A stretch of DNA of 64,000 bases from Panopea generosa (GCA_029582155.1 CM055909.1:19670798-19734797), one strand, 5' to 3'; positions 1 through 14,640 are shown, counted from the stretch's first letter. The notes: generated by a model from the sequence alone, not told the origin. Translations and numbers: made by a program.

Positions 1-2329
1 AAGTTCATAACTAATAACTAATAAATGTTTCTGTGCCGCGTCTTCTGTCGGTGCTTTAGTTAAGTTCATTACTAATATATGTTTCTGTGCCGCCTCTTCT
101 GTCGGTGCTTCAGTTAAGTTGATTACTAATATATGTTTCTGTGCCGCGTCTTATGTCGGTGCTTCAGTTAAGTTAATAACTTATAACTAATATAATTTAT
201 GTTTCAGTGCCGCGTCTTCTGTCGGTGCTTCAGTTCAATTCATTACTTATATATGTTTCTGTGCCGCATCTTCTGTCGGTGCTTCAGTTAAGTTCATTTC
301 TAATATATGTTTCTGTGCCGCCTCTTCTGTCGGTGCTACAGTTAAGTTGATTACTAATATATGTTTCTGTGCCGCGTCTTCTGTCGGTGCTTCAGTTAAG
401 TTCATAACTATTAACTAATATATGTTTCTGTGCCGCGTCTTCTATCGGTGCTTCAGTTCAGTTCATTACTTATATATGTTTCTGTGCCGCGTCTTCTGTC
501 GGTGCTACAGTTCAGTTCATAACTAATATATGTTTCTGTGCCGCGTCTTCTGTCGGTGCTTCAGTTAAGTTCATAACTAATATATGTTTCTGTGCCGCGT
601 ATTCTGTCGGTGCTTCAGTTAAGTTCATTACTAATATATGTTTCTGTGCCGCGTCTTCTGTCGGTGCTTCAGTTAAGTTCATAACTAATATATGTTTCTG
701 TGCCGCGTATTCAGTCGGTGCTTCAGTTAAGTTCATAACTAATATATGTTTCTGTGCCGCGTCTTCTGTCGGTGCTTCAGTTAAGTTCATAACTAATATA
801 TGTTTCTGTGCCGCGTATTCTGTCGGTGCTTCAGTTAAGTTCATTACTAATATATGTTTCTGTGCCGCGTCTTCTGTCGGTGCTTCAGTTAAGTTCATAA
901 CTAATATATGTTTCTGTGCCGCGTATTCTGTCGGTGCTTCAGTTAAGTTCATAACTAATATATGTTTCTGTGCCGCGTCTTCTGTCGGTGCTTCAGTTAA
1001 GTTCATAACTAATATATGTTTCTGTGCCGCGTATTCTGTCGGTGCTTCAGTTAAGTTCATTACTAATATATGTTTCTGTGCCGCGTCTTCTGTCTGTGCT
1101 TCAGTTAAGTTCATAACTAATATATGTTTCTGTGCCGCGTATTCTGTCGGTGCTTCAGTTAAGTTCATAACTAATATATGTTTCTGTGCCGCGTTTTCTG
1201 TCGCTGCTTCAGTTAAGTTCATAACTAATAACTAATATATGTTTCTGTGCCGCGTATCCTGTCGGTGCTTCAGTAAAGTTCATTACTAATATATGTTTCT
1301 GTGCCGCGTCTTCTGTCGGTGCTTCAGTAAAGTTCATAACTAATATATGTTTCTGTGTCGCATCTTCTGTCGGAGCTTCAGTTAAGTTCATAACTTATAT
1401 ATATTTCTGTGCGGCGTCTTCCGTCGGTGCTTTAGTTAAGTTCATAACTAATTACTTATATATGTTTCTGTGCCGCGTCTTCTGTCGGTGCTTCAGTTAA
1501 GTTCATAACTTATAACTAATATATGTTTCTCTGCCGTGTCTTCTGTCGGTGCTTCAGTTCAATTCATTACTTATATATGTTTCTGTGCCGCATCTTCTGT
1601 CGGTGCTTCAGTTAAGTTCATTACTAATATATGTTTCTGTGCCGCCTCTTCTGTCAGTGCTTCAGTTAAGTTGATTACTAATATATGTTTCTGTGCCGCG
1701 TCTTCTGTCGGTGCTTCAGTTAAGTTCATAACTACTAACTAATATATGTTTCTGTGCGGCGTCTTCTGTCGGTGCTACAGTTCAGTTCATAACTAATATG
1801 TGTTTCCCTGCCGCGTCTTCTGTCTGTGCTTCAGTTAAGTTCATTACTACTATAAGTTTTTCTGCCGCGTCTTCTGTCGGTGCTTCAGTTAAGTTCATAA
1901 CTAATATATGCTTCTGTGCCGCGTATTCTGTTGGTGCTTCAGTTAAGTTCATAACTAATATATGTTTCTGTGCCGCGTCTTCTGTCGGTGCTTCAGTTTA
2001 GTTCATAACTAATAACTTATATTTGTTTCTGTGCCGCGACTTCTGTCGGTGCTTCAGTAAAGTTCATTACTAATATATGTTTCTGTGCCACGTCTTCTGT
2101 CGCAGCTTCAGTTAAGTTCATTACTAATATATGTTTCTGTGACTCGTCTTCTGTCGGTGCTTCAGTTAAGTTCATTACTAATATATGTTTCTGTGCCACG
2201 TCTTCTGTCGCAGCTTCAGTTAAGTTCATAACTTATATATATTTCTGTGCCGCGTCTTCTGTCGGTGCTTTAGTTAAGTTCATGTCTAATGACTTATATA
2301 TGTTTCTGTGCTGCGTCTTCTGTCGGTGC

Positions 2330-5300
2330 TTCAGTTAAGTTCATTAATTATATATGTTTCTGTGCCGCGTCTTCTGTCGGTGCTTCAGTTAATTTCATTA
2401 CTAATATATGTTTCTGTGACTCGTCTTCTGTCGGTGCTTCAGTTAAGTTCATTACTAATATGTGTTTCTGTGCCGCATCCATCTTCTGTCGGTGCTTCAG
2501 TTAAGTTCATAACTAATATATGTTTCTGTGCCGCGTCTTCTGTCGGTGCTTCAGTTAAGTTCATTACTAATATATGTTTCTGTGACTCGTCTTCTGTCGG
2601 TGCTTCAGTTAAGTTCATTACTAATATGTGTTTCTGTGCCGCATCCATCTTCTGTCGGTGCTTCAGTTAAGTTCATAACTAATATGTGTTTCCGTGCCGC
2701 ATCTTCTGTCGGTGCTTCAGTTAAGTTCATTACTTATATATGTTTCTGTGCCGCGTCTTCTGTCGGTGCTTCAGCTAACTTGATAACTAATATGTCTTTC
2801 TGTGCCGCGTCTGTGCCGCGTCTTCTGTCAGTGTTTCAGTTAAGTTCATAACTAATATATGTTTCTGTGCCGCGTCTTCTGTCGGTGCTTCAGTAAAGTT
2901 CATTACTAATATATGTTTCTGTGCCGCATCTTCTATCGGTGCTTCAGTTAAGTTCATAACTGATATATATTTCTGTGCCGCGTCTTCCGTCGGTGCTTTA
3001 GTTAAGTTCATAACTAATTACTTATATATGTTTCGGTGCCTCGTCTTCTGTCGGTGCTTCAGTTAAGTTCATAACTAATATATGTTTCCGTGCCGCGTCT
3101 TCTGTCGGTGCTTCAGTTAAGTTCATTACTAATGTATGTTTCTGTGCCACCTCTTCTGGCGTTGCTTCAGTTAAGTTCATTACTAATATATGTTTCCGTG
3201 CCGCATCTTCTGTCGGTGCTTCAGTTAAGTTCATAACTAATAACCAATATATGTTTCTGTGCCACGTCTTCTGTCGGTGCTTCAGTTAAGTTCATAACTA
3301 ATATATGTTTCTGTGCTGCGTCTTCTGTCGGTGCTTCAGTTAAGTTCATAACTAATATATGTTTCTGTGCTGCGTCTTCTGTCGGTGCTTCAGTTAAGAT
3401 CATAAATAGTATGTGTTTCCGTGCCGTGTCTTGTGTCGGTGCTGCAGTTAAACTCATAACTAATATGTTTCCGTGCTACGTCTTCTTTCGGTGTTTCAGT
3501 TAAGTTCATAACTAATAACTAATATATGTTTCTGTGCCGCGTCTTCAGTCGGTGCTTCAGTTAAGTTGATTACTTATATATGTTTCTGTGCCGCGTCTTC
3601 TGTCGAGGCTTCAGTTAAGTTCATAACTAATATGTGTTTCTGTGCCACGTCTTCTGTCGGTGCTTCATTTAAGTTCATAACTAATATGTGTTTCTGTGCC
3701 GCGTCTTCTGTCGGTGCTTCAGTTAAGGTCATAACTAATATGTGTTTCCATGGCGCGTCTTCTGCCTGTGCTTCAGTTAAGTTCATTACTAATATATGTT
3801 TCTGTGCCACATCTTCTGTAAGTGCTTCAGTTAGGTTCATTACTAATATATGTTTCTGTGCCGCGTCTTCTGTCGGTGCTTCAGTTAAGTACATGTGCCG
3901 CGTATTCTGTCGGTGCTTTAGTTAAGTTCATAACTAATAACTAATATATGTTTCTTTGCCGCGTCTTCTGTCGGTGCGTCAGTTAAGTTCATTACTTATA
4001 TATGTTTCTGTGCTGAGTCTTCTGTCGGTGCTTCAGTTAAGTTCATACCTAATATATGTTTCTGTGCTGCATCTTCTGTCGGTGCTTCAGTTAAGTTCAT
4101 AACTAATAACTATTATATGTTTCCATACCGCGTATTGTGTCGGTGCCTTAGTTAAGTTCATAACTAATAACTAATATATGTTTCTTTGCTGCTTCTTCTG
4201 TCGGTGCTTCAGTTAAGTTCATAACTAATAACTAATGTAAGTTTCTGTGCCGCATCTTCTGTCGGTGCTTCAGTTAAGTTCATTAATTATATATGTTTCT
4301 GTGCCGCGTCTTCTGTCGGTGCTTCAGTTAATTTCATTACTAATATATGTTTCTGTGACTCGTCTTCTGTCGGTGCTTCAGTTAAGTTCATTACTAATAT
4401 GTGTTTCTGTGCCGCATCCATCTTCTGTCGGTGCTTCAGTTAAGTTCATAACTAATATATGTTTCTGTGCCGCGTCTTCTGTCGGTGCTTCAGTTAAGTT
4501 CATTACTAATATATGTTTCTGTGACTCGTCTTCTGTCGGTGCTTCAGTTAAGTTCATTACTAATATGTGTTTCTGTGCCGCATCCATCTTCTGTCGGTGC
4601 TTCAGTTAAGTTCATAACTAATATGTGTTTCCGTGCCGCATCTTCTGTCGGTGCTTCAGTTAAGTTCATTACTTATATATGTTTCTGTGCCGCGTCTTCT
4701 GTCGGTGCTTCAGCTAACTTGATAACTAATATGTCTTTCTGTGCCGCGTCTGTGCCGCGTCTTCTGTCAGTATTTCAGTTAAGTTCATAACTAATATATG
4801 TTTCTGTGCCGCGTCTTCTGTCGGTGCTTCAGTAAAGTTCATTACTAATATATGTTTCTGTGCCGCATCTTCTATCGGTGCTTCAGTTAAGTTCATAACT
4901 GATATATATTTCTGTGCCGCGTCTTCCGTCGGTGCTTTAGTTAAGTTCATAACTAATTACTTATATATGTTTCGGTGCCTCGTCTTCTGTCGGTGCTTCA
5001 GTTAAGTTCATAACTAATATATGTTTCCGTGCCGCGTCTTCTGTCGGTGCTTCAGTTAAGTTCATTACTAATGTATGTTTCTGTGCCACCTCTTCTGTCG
5101 GTGCTTCAGTTAAGTTCATTACTAATATATGTTTCCGTGCCGCATCTTCTGTCGGTGCTTCAGTTAAGTTCATAACTAATAACCAATATATGTTTCTGTG
5201 CCACGTCTTCTGTCGGTGCTTCAGTTAAGTTCATAACTAATATATGTTTCTGTGCTGCGTCTTCTGTCGGTGCTTCAGTTAAGTTCATAACTAATATATG

Positions 5301-6207
5301 TTTCTGTGCTGCGTCTTTTGTCGGTGCTTCAGTTAAGATCATAAATAGTATGTGTTTCCGTGCCGTGTCTTGTGTCGGTGCTGCAGTTAAACTCATAACT
5401 AATATGTTTCCGTGCTACGTCTTCTTTCGGTGTTTCAGTTAAGTTCATAACTAATAACTAATATATGTTTCTGTGCCGCGTCTTCAGTCGGTGCTTCAGT
5501 TGAGTTGATTACTTATATATGTTTCTGTGCCGCGTCTTCTGTCGAGGCTTCAGTTAAGTTCATAACTAATATGTGTTTCTGTGCCACGTCTTCTGTCGGT
5601 GCTTCATTTAAGTTCACAACTAATATGTGTTTCTGTGCCACGTCTTCTGTCGGTGCTTCAGTTAAGGTCATAACTAATATGTGTTTCCATGCCGCGTCTT
5701 CTGCCTGTGCTTCAGTTAAGTTCATTACTAATTTATGTTTCTGTGCCACATCTTCTGTAAGTGCTTCAGTTAGGTTCATTACTAATATATGTTTCTGTGC
5801 CGCGTCTTCTGTCGGTGCTTCAGTTAAGTACATGTGCCGCGTATTCTGTCGGTGCTTTAGTTAAGTTCATAACTAATAACTAATATATGTTTCTTTGCCG
5901 CGTCTTCTGTCGGTGCGTCAGTTAAGTTCATTACTTATATATGTTTCTGTGCTGAGTCTTCTGTCGGTGCTTCAGTTAAGTTCATACCTAATATATGTTT
6001 CTGTGCTGCATCTTCTGTCGGTGCTTCAGTTAAGTTCATAACTAATAACTATTATATGTTTCCATACCGCGTATTGTGTCGGTGCCTTAGTTAAGTTCAT
6101 AACTAATAACTAATATATGTTTCTTCGCTGCTTCTTCTGTCGGTGCTTCAGTTAAGTTCATAACTAATAACTAATGTAAGTTTCTGTGCCGCATCTTCTG
6201 TCGGTGC
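2330..6207. repeat. Two-copy 1939-bp higher-order repeat within the 54-bp array
   Basis: Positions 2330-4268 and 4269-6207 are nearly identical, with a constant offset of 1939 bp. Rare unit variants recur in the same order in both copies, including a CCATCTTCTGTC insertion, GTGCCGCGTCTGTGCCGCG, and a TTAAGTACATGTGCCG unit. Only scattered substitutions separate the copies. This marks a recent duplication of about 36 units. Confidence 0.92.
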
Positions 6208-9200
6208 TTCAGTTAAGTTCATTACTAATATATGTTTCTTTGCTGCATCTTCTGTCGGTGCTTCAGTTAAATTCATTACTATTATATATATTTCTGTGTC
6301 GCGTCTTCTGTCGGTGCTTCAGTTAAATTGATTACTAATATATGTCTCTATGCCGCGTCTTCTGTCGGTGCTTCAGTTAAGTTCATAACTAATATATGTT
6401 TCTGTGCCGTGTCTTCAGTTAAGTTCATAACTAATATATGTTTCTGTGCTGCGTCTTCTGTCGGTGCTTCAGTTAAGTTCATAACTAATAACCAATATAT
6501 GTTTTTTGTGCCACGTCTTCTGTCGGTGCTTCAGTTAAGTTCATAAATAATATATGTTTCTGTGCCGCATCTTCTTTTGGTGCTTCAGTTAAGTTCATAA
6601 CTAATAATTAATATATGTTTCTGTGCCGCGTCTTATGTCGGTGCTTCAGTTAAGTTCATAACTAATATATGTTTCTGTGCCGTGTCTTCAGTTAAGTTCA
6701 TAACTAATATATATTTCTGTGGTGCGTCTTCTGTCGGTGCTTCAGTTAAGTTCATAACCAATATATGTTTTTGTGCCTCGTCTTCTGTCGGTGCTTCAGT
6801 TAAGTTCATAACTAATATATGTTTCTTTGCCGCATCTTCTGTCCGTGCTTCAGTTAAGTTCATTACTAATATATGTTTCTGTGCCGCATCTTCTGTCGGT
6901 GCTTCAGTTAAGTACATGTGCCGCGTCTTCTGTCGGTGCTTCAGTTAAGTTCATAACTAATAACTAATATATGTTTATGTGCCGCGTCTTCTGTCGGTGC
7001 TTCAGTTAAGTTCATTATTTATATATGTTTCTGTGCTGCGTCTTCTGTCGGTGCTTCAGTTAAGTTCATTACTAATATATGTTTCTGTGCCGCGTCTTTT
7101 GTCGGTGCTTCAGTTAAGTTCATAACTAATATGTGTTTCTGTGCCGTGTCTTCCGCGGTGCTCCAGTTAAGTTTATAACTAATATATGTTTCTTTGCTGC
7201 GTCTTCTGTTGTTGCTTCAGTTAAGTTCATTACTAATATATGTTTCTGTGCCGCGTCTTTTGTCGGTGCTTCAGTTAAGTTCATAACTAATATGTGTTTC
7301 TGTGCCATGTTTTTCGCGGTGCTCCAGTTAAGTTCATAACTAATATATGTTTCTTTGCCGCATCTTCTGTCGGTGCTTCAGTTAAGTTCATAACTAATAT
7401 ATGTTTCCGTGCCGCGTCTTCTGTCAGTGCTTCAGTTAAGTTCATTACCAATATATGTTTCTGTGTCGCGTCTTCTGTCGATGCTTCAGTTAAGTTCATT
7501 ACTAATGTATGTTTCTGTGCCGCCTCTTCTGTCGGTGCTTCAGTTAAATTGATTACTGATATATGTTTCCGTACTGCGTGTTGTGTCGGTGCTTTAGTTA
7601 AGTTCATAACTAATAACTAATATATGTTTCTTCGCCGCGTCTTCTGTCGGTGCTTCAGTTAAGTTCATAACTAATAACTAATGTATGTTTCTGTGCCGCA
7701 TCTTCTGTCGGTGCTTCAGTTCAGTTCATTACTATTATATGTTTCTGTGCTGCATCTTCTGTCGGTGCTTCAGTTAAGTTCATTACTATTATATATGTTT
7801 CTGTGCCACGTCTTCTGTCGGTGCTTCAGTTAAATTAATTACTAATATATGTTTCTGTGCCGCGTCTTCTGTCGGTGCTTCAGTTAAGTTCATAACTAAT
7901 ATATATTTCTTTGCAACGTCTTCTCTCGTTGCTTCATTTAAGTTCATAACTAATATATGTTTCTGTGCCGTGTCTTCAGTTAAGTTCATAACTAATAAAT
8001 GTTTCTGTGCTGCGTCTTCTGTCGGTGCTTCAGTTAAGTTCATAACTAATAACCAATATATGTTTTTGTGCCACATCTTCTGTCGGTGCTTCAGTTAAGT
8101 TCATAACTAATATATGTTTCTGTGCCGCGCCTTATGTCGGTGCTTCAATTAAGTTCATAACTAATATATGTTTCTGTGCCGTGTCTTCAGTTAAGTTCAT
8201 AACTAATATATGTTTCTGTACTGCGTCTTCTGTCGGTGCTTCAGTTAAGTTCATAACTAATATGTGTTTTGGTGCCGCGTCTTCTGTCGGTGGTTCAGTT
8301 AAGTTCATAACTAATATATGTTTCTTTGCCACATCTTCTGTCCTTGCTTCAGTTAAGTTCATTACTAATATATGTTTCTGTGCCGCGTCTTCTGTCGATG
8401 CTTCAGTTCAGTAGATGTGCCGCGTCTTCTGTCGGTGCTTTAGTTAAGTTCATAACTAATAACTAATATATGATTCTGTGCTGCGTCTTCTGTCGGTGCT
8501 TCAGTTAATTTCATTACTTATATATGTTTCTATGCTGCGTCTTCTGTCGGTGCTTCAGTTAAGTTCATTACTAATATATATTTCTATGCCGCGTCTTTTG
8601 TCGGTGCTTCAGTTAAGTTCATAACTAATATGTGTTTCTGTGCCGTGTCTTCCGCGGTGCTCCAGTTCAGTTCATAACTAATATATGTATCTTTGCCGCA
8701 TCTTCTGTCGGTGCTTCAGTTAAGATCAAAACTAATATTTGTTTCTGTGCCGCATTTTCTGTCGGTGCTTCAGTTAAGTTCATTACTAATATGTGTTTCT
8801 ATGCCGCGTTTTATGTTGGTGCTTCAGTTAAGTTCATTACTAATATGTGTTTCTATGCCGCGTTTTCTGTCGGTGCTTCAGTTAAGTTCATTACTAATAT
8901 ATGTTTCTGTGCCGCGTCTTCTGTCGGTGCTTCAGTTAATTTGATTACTAATATGTATTTCTGTGCCGTGTCTTCTGTCAGTGATTTGGTTAAGTTGATT
9001 ACTAATATATGTTTCTGTGCTGCGTCTTCTGTCGGTGCTTCAGTTCAGTTAATAACTAATATATGTTTCTGTGCTGCGTCTTCTGTCGGTGCTTCAGTTA
9101 AGTTCATCACTAATAACCAATATATGTTTTTGTGCCGCGTCTTCTTTCGGTGCTTCAGTTAAGTTCATATCTAATAACTAATATATGTTTCTGTGATGCG

Positions 9201-11439
9201 TCTTCTGTCGGTGCTTCAGTTAAGTTCATAACTAATATATGTTTCTGTGCCGTGTCTTCAGTTAAGTTCATAACTAATATATGTTTCTGTGCTCCGTCTT
9301 CTGTTGGTGCTTCAGTTAAATTCATAACTAATATATGTTTTTGTGCCGCGTCTTCTGTCGGTGCTTCAGTTAAGTTCATAACTAATATATGTTTCTTTGA
9401 TGCGTCTTCTGTTGGTGCTTCAGTTAAGTTCATAACTAATAACTTATGTATGTTTCTGTGCCGCATCTTCTGTCGGTGCTTCAGTTAAGTTCATTACTGA
9501 TATATGTTTCTATGCTGCATCTTCTTTCGGTGCTTCAGTTAAGTTCATTACTATTATATATGTTTCTGTGCCGCGTCTACTGTCGGTGCTTCAGTTCAAT
9601 TGATAACTAATATATGTTTCTGTGCCGCGTCTTCTGTCGGTGCTTCATTTAAGTTCATAACTAATATGTGTTTCTGTGCCGCGTCTTCTGTCGGTGCTTC
9701 AGTTAAGGTAATAACTAATATGTGTTTCCGTGCCACGTCTTCTGCCGGTGCTTCAGTTAAGTTCATAACTAATATATGTTTCTTTGCTGCATCTTCTGTC
9801 GGTGCTTCAGTTAAGTTCATTACTAATATATGTTTCTGTGCCGCATCTTCTGTCCGTGCTTCAGTTAAGTTCATTACTAATATATGTTTCTGTGCCGCGT
9901 CTTCTGTCGGTGCTTCAGTTAAGTACTTGTTCCGTGTCTTCTGTCGGTGCTTTAGATAAGTTCATAACTAATATATGTTTCTGTGCCACGTCTTCTGTCG
10001 GTGCTTCATTGAAGTTCATTACTTATATATGTTTCTGTGCTGCGTCTTCTGTTGGTGCTTCAGTTAAGTTCATTACTAATATATGTTTCTGTGCCGCGTC
10101 TTTTGTCGGTGCTTCAGTTAAGTTCATAACTAATATGTGTTTCTGTGCCGTGTCTTCCGCGGTGCTCCAGTTAAGTTCATTACTAATATATCTTTCTTTG
10201 CCGCATCTTCTGTCGGTGCTTCAGTTAAGTTCATAACTAATAACTAATATATGTTTCTGAGCCGCGTCTTCTGTCTGTGCTACAGTTAAGTTCATTACTT
10301 ATATGTGTTTCTGTGCCGCGTCTTCTGTCGCTGCTTCAGTTAAATTCATTACTAATATGTGTTTCTGTGCCGCGTCTTCTGTCGGTGCTTCAGTTAAGTT
10401 CATTACTTATAAGTATTTCTGTGCCGCGTCTTCTGTCGGTGCTTCAGTTAAGTTCATTGCTAATATATGTTTCTTTGCCGCGTCTTGTGTCGGTGCTTCA
10501 GTTAAGTTCATAACTAATAACTAATATATGTTTCTGTGCCGTGTCTTCTGTCGGTGCTTCAGTTAATTTGATTACTAATATGTATTTCTGTGCCGTGTCT
10601 TCTGTCAGTGATTTAGTTAAGTTGATTACTAATATATGTTTCTGTCCTGCGTCTTCTGCCGGTGCTTCAATTAAGTTAATATCTAATATATGTTTCTGTG
10701 CCGCATCTTCTATCGGTTCTTTAGTTAAGTTCATAACTAATAACTAATATATGTTTCTGTGCAGCGTCTTCTATCGGTGCTTCAGTTAAGTGCATTACTT
10801 GTATACGTTTTTGTGCTGCGTCTTCTGTCGGTGCTTCAGTTAAGTTCATAACTAATATGTGTTTCCATGCCGCGTCTTCTGTCAGCGCTTCAGTTAAGTT
10901 CATTACTAATATATGTTTTTGTGCGGCGTCTTCTGTCGATGCTTCAGTTAAGTTCATAACTAATATATGTTTCTGTGCCACGTCTTCTGTCGGTGCTTCA
11001 ATTAAGTTCATAACTTATATATGTTTCTGTACCGCATCTTGTGTCGGTGCTTCAGTTAAGTTCATAATTAATAACTAATGTATGTTTCTGTGCCGCATCT
11101 TCTCTCGGTGCTTCAGTTAATTTCATAACTAATAACTAATATATGTTTCTGTGCCGCGTCTTCTGTCGGTGCTTCAGTTAAGTTAATAACTAATAACTAA
11201 TATATGTTTCTTTGCCGCGTCTTCTGTCGGTTCTTCAGTTAATTTCATAACTAATAACTAATATATATTTCTGTGCCTCTTCTTCTGTCGGTGCTTCTGT
11301 TAAGTTCATAACTAATAACTAATATATGTTTCTTTGCCGCGTCTTCTGTCGGTGCTTCAGTTAAGTTAATAACTAATAACTAATATATATTTCTGTGCCA
11401 CTTCTTCTGTCGGTGCTTCTGTTAAGTTCATAACTAATC

Positions 11440-14400
11440 ACTAATATATGTTTCTGTGCCGCCTCTTCTGTCGGTGCTTCAGTTAAGTTCATAACTAATA
11501 TATGTTTCTGTGCGGTGTCTTCAGTTAAGTTCATGACTAATATATGTTTCTGTGCTGCGTTTTCTGTCGGTGCTTCAGTTAAGTTCATAACTAATATATG
11601 TTTTTGTGCCGCGTCTTCTGTCGGTGCTTCAGTTATGATCATAACTAATATATGTTTCTTTGTCGAGTCTTCTGTCGGTGCTTCAGTTAAGTTCATAACT
11701 AATAACTAATGTATGTTTCTGTGCCGCATCTTCTGTCGGTGCTTCAGTTAAGTTAATTACTAATATATGTTTCTGTGCTGCGTCTTCGGTCGGTGCTTCA
11801 CTTAAGTTCATTACTATTATATATATTTCTGTACCGCGTATTCTGTCGGTGCTTCAGTTAAATTGATTACTAATATATGTTTCTGTGCCGCGTCTTCTGT
11901 CGGTGCTTCAGTTAAGTTCATAACTAATATGTGTTACTGTGCCAGGTCTTCTGTCGGTGCTTCATTCAAGTTCATAACTAATATGAGTTTCTGTGCCGCG
12001 TCTTCTGTCGGTGCTTTAGTTAAGGTCATAACTAATATGTGTTTCCGTGCCGCATCTTCTACCGGTGCTTCATTTAAGTTCATTACTAATATATGTTTCT
12101 TTGCCGCATCTTCTGTCTGTGCTTCAGTTAAGTTCATTACTATTATATATATTTCTGTACCGCGTATTCTGTCGGTGCTTCAGTTAAATTGATTACTAAT
12201 ATATGTTTCTGTGCCGCGTCTTCTGTCGGTGCTTCAGTTAAGTTCATAACTAATATGTGTTACTGTGCCAGGTCTTCTGTCGGTGCTTCATTCAAGTTCA
12301 TAACTAATATGAGTTTCTTTGCCGCATCTTCTGTCTGTGCTTCAGTTAAGTTCATTACTATTATATGTTTCTGTGCCGCGTCTTCTGTCCGTGCTTCTGT
12401 TAAGTTCATTACTAATATATGTTTCTGTGCCGCGTCTTCTGTCGGTGCCTCAGTTAAGTACATGTGTCGCGTCTTCTGTTGGTTCTTTAGTTAAGTTCAT
12501 AACTAATAACTAATATATGTTTCTGTGCTGCGTCTTCTGTCGGTGCTTCAGTTAAGTTCATTACTTATATATATTTCTGTGCTGCGTCTTCTGTCGGTGC
12601 TTCAGTTAAGTTCATTACTAATATGTATTTCTGTGTCGCGTCTTTTGTCGGTGCTTCAGTTAAGTTCATAACTAATATGTGTTTCTGTGCCTTGTCTTCC
12701 GCGGTGCTTCAGTTAAGTTCATTACTAATATATGTTTCTTTGCCGAATCCTCTTTCGGTGCTTCAGTTAAGTTCATAACTAATAACTAATATCTGTTTCT
12801 GAGCCGCGTCTTTTGTCTATGCTTCAGTTAAGTTCATTACTTATATGTGTTTCTGTGCCGGGTCTTCTGTCGCTGCTTCAGTTAAGTTCATTACTTATAT
12901 GTGTTTCTGTCCCGCGTCTTTTGTCGGTGCTTCAGTTAAGTTCATAACTAATAACTAATATATGTTTCTGTGCCGCGTCTTCTGTCGGTGCTTCAGTTAA
13001 GTTCATAACTAATATATGTTTCTGTGCCGTGTCTTCTGTCGGTGCTTCAGTTAAGTTGATTACTAATATAAGTTTCAGTGCCGCGTCTTCTGTCGGTGCT
13101 TCAGTTAAGTTCATTACTAATATGTGTTTCTGAGCCGCGTCTTCTGTCGCTGCTTCAGTTAAGTTGATTACTAATATATGTTTCTGTGCCGCGTCTTTTG
13201 TTGGTGCTTCAGTTCAGTTCATTACTTATGTGTTTCTGTGCCGTGTCTTCTGTCGGTGCTTCAGTTAAGTTCATAACTAATATGTGTTTCTGTGTTGCGT
13301 CTTCTGTCAGTGCTTCAGTTAAGTTCATTACTAATAAATGTTTCTGTGCCGCATCTTCTTTCGATGCTTCAGTTAAGTTCATAACTAATATCTAATATAT
13401 GTTTCTGTGCCGCCTCTTCTGTCGGTGCTTCAGTTAAGTTCATAACTAATATATGTTTCTGTGCCGTGTCTTCAGTTAAGTTCATGACTAATATATGTTT
13501 CTGTGCTGCGTTTTCTGTCGGTGCTTCTGTTAAGTTCATAACAAATATATGTTTTTGTGCCGCGTCTTCTGTCGGTGCTTCAGTTAAGTTCATAACTAAT
13601 ATATGTTTTTTTGTCGAGTCTTCTTTCGGTGCTTCAGTTAAGTTCATAACTAATAACTAATGTATGTTTCTGTGCCGCATCTTCTGTCGGTGCTTCAGTT
13701 AAGTTAATTACTAATATATGTTTCTGTGCTGCGTCTTCTGTCGGTGCTTCTGTTAAGTTCATTACTATTATATATATTTCTGTGCCGCGTATTCTGTCAG
13801 TGCTTCAGTTAAATTGATTACTAATATATGTTTCTGTGCCGCGTCTTCTGTCGGTGCTTCAGTTAAGTTCATAACTAATATGTGTTACTGTGCCAGGTCT
13901 TCTGTCGGTGCTTCATTCAAGTTCATAACTAATATGTGTTTCTGTGCCGCGTCTTCTGTCGGTGCTTTAGTTAAGGTCATAACTAATATGTGTTTTCGTG
14001 CCGCATCTTCTACCGGTGCTTCAGTTAAGTTCATTACTAATATATGTTTCTTTGCCGCATCTTCTGTCTGTGCTTCAGTTAAGTTCATTACTAATATATG
14101 TTCATGTGCCGCGTCTTCAGTCCGTGCTTCAGTTCAGTTCATTACTAATATATGTTTCTGTGCCGCGTCTTCTGTCGGTGCCTCAGTTAAGTACATGTGT
14201 CGCGTCTTCTGTCGGTTCTTTAGTTAAGTTCATAACTAATAACTAATATATGTTTCTGTGCCGCGTCTTCTGTCGGTGCTTCAGTTAAGTTCATTACTTA
14301 TATATGTTTCTGTGCTGCGTTTTCTGTCGGTGCTTCAGTTAAGTTCATTACTAATATGTATTTCTGTGTCGCGTCTTTTGTCGGTGCTTCAGTTAAGTTC

Positions 14401-14640
14401 ATAACTAATATGTGTTTCTGTGCCTTGTCTTCCGCGGTCCTTCAGTTAAGTTCATTACTAATATATGTTTCTTTGCCGAATCCTCTGTCGGTGCTTCAGT
14501 TAAGTTCATAACTAATAAGTAATATCTGTTTCTGAGCCGCGTCTTCTGTCTATGCTTCAGTTAAGTTCATTACTTATATGTGTTTCTGTGCCGGGTCTTC
14601 TGTCGGTGCTTCAGTTAAGTTCATTACTAATATGTGTTTC
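11440..14640. repeat. Second higher-order repeat, about 1.95 kb offset, with a nested 326-bp duplication
   Basis: The stretch from about 11440 to 12900 matches 13391 to about 14640. The offset is 1951 bp at first and falls to 1733 bp after about 12500. The difference is explained partly by a nested tandem duplication of 326 bp in the left copy (units starting at 11863 and 12189) and partly by units missing from it. Shared markers are a 42-bp unit, GTGTTACTGTGCCAGG, and the CCTTGTCTTCCGCGG unit. Parts of the same marker order recur again from about 16890. Confidence 0.8.

Noticed and set aside
512-1222. 236-residue repeat protein on the minus strand
   Set aside because: It is one of many frames kept open by the 54-bp period. 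The same DNA is open on the other strand nearby, frames end at each 61-bp unit, and no promoter or splice context exists.
8632-9162. 176-residue Cys-rich repeat protein on the plus strand
   Set aside because: Same satellite in the opposite reading. The Cys residues come from TGTTTCTGTGCC in each unit. No signal peptide or stable domain.
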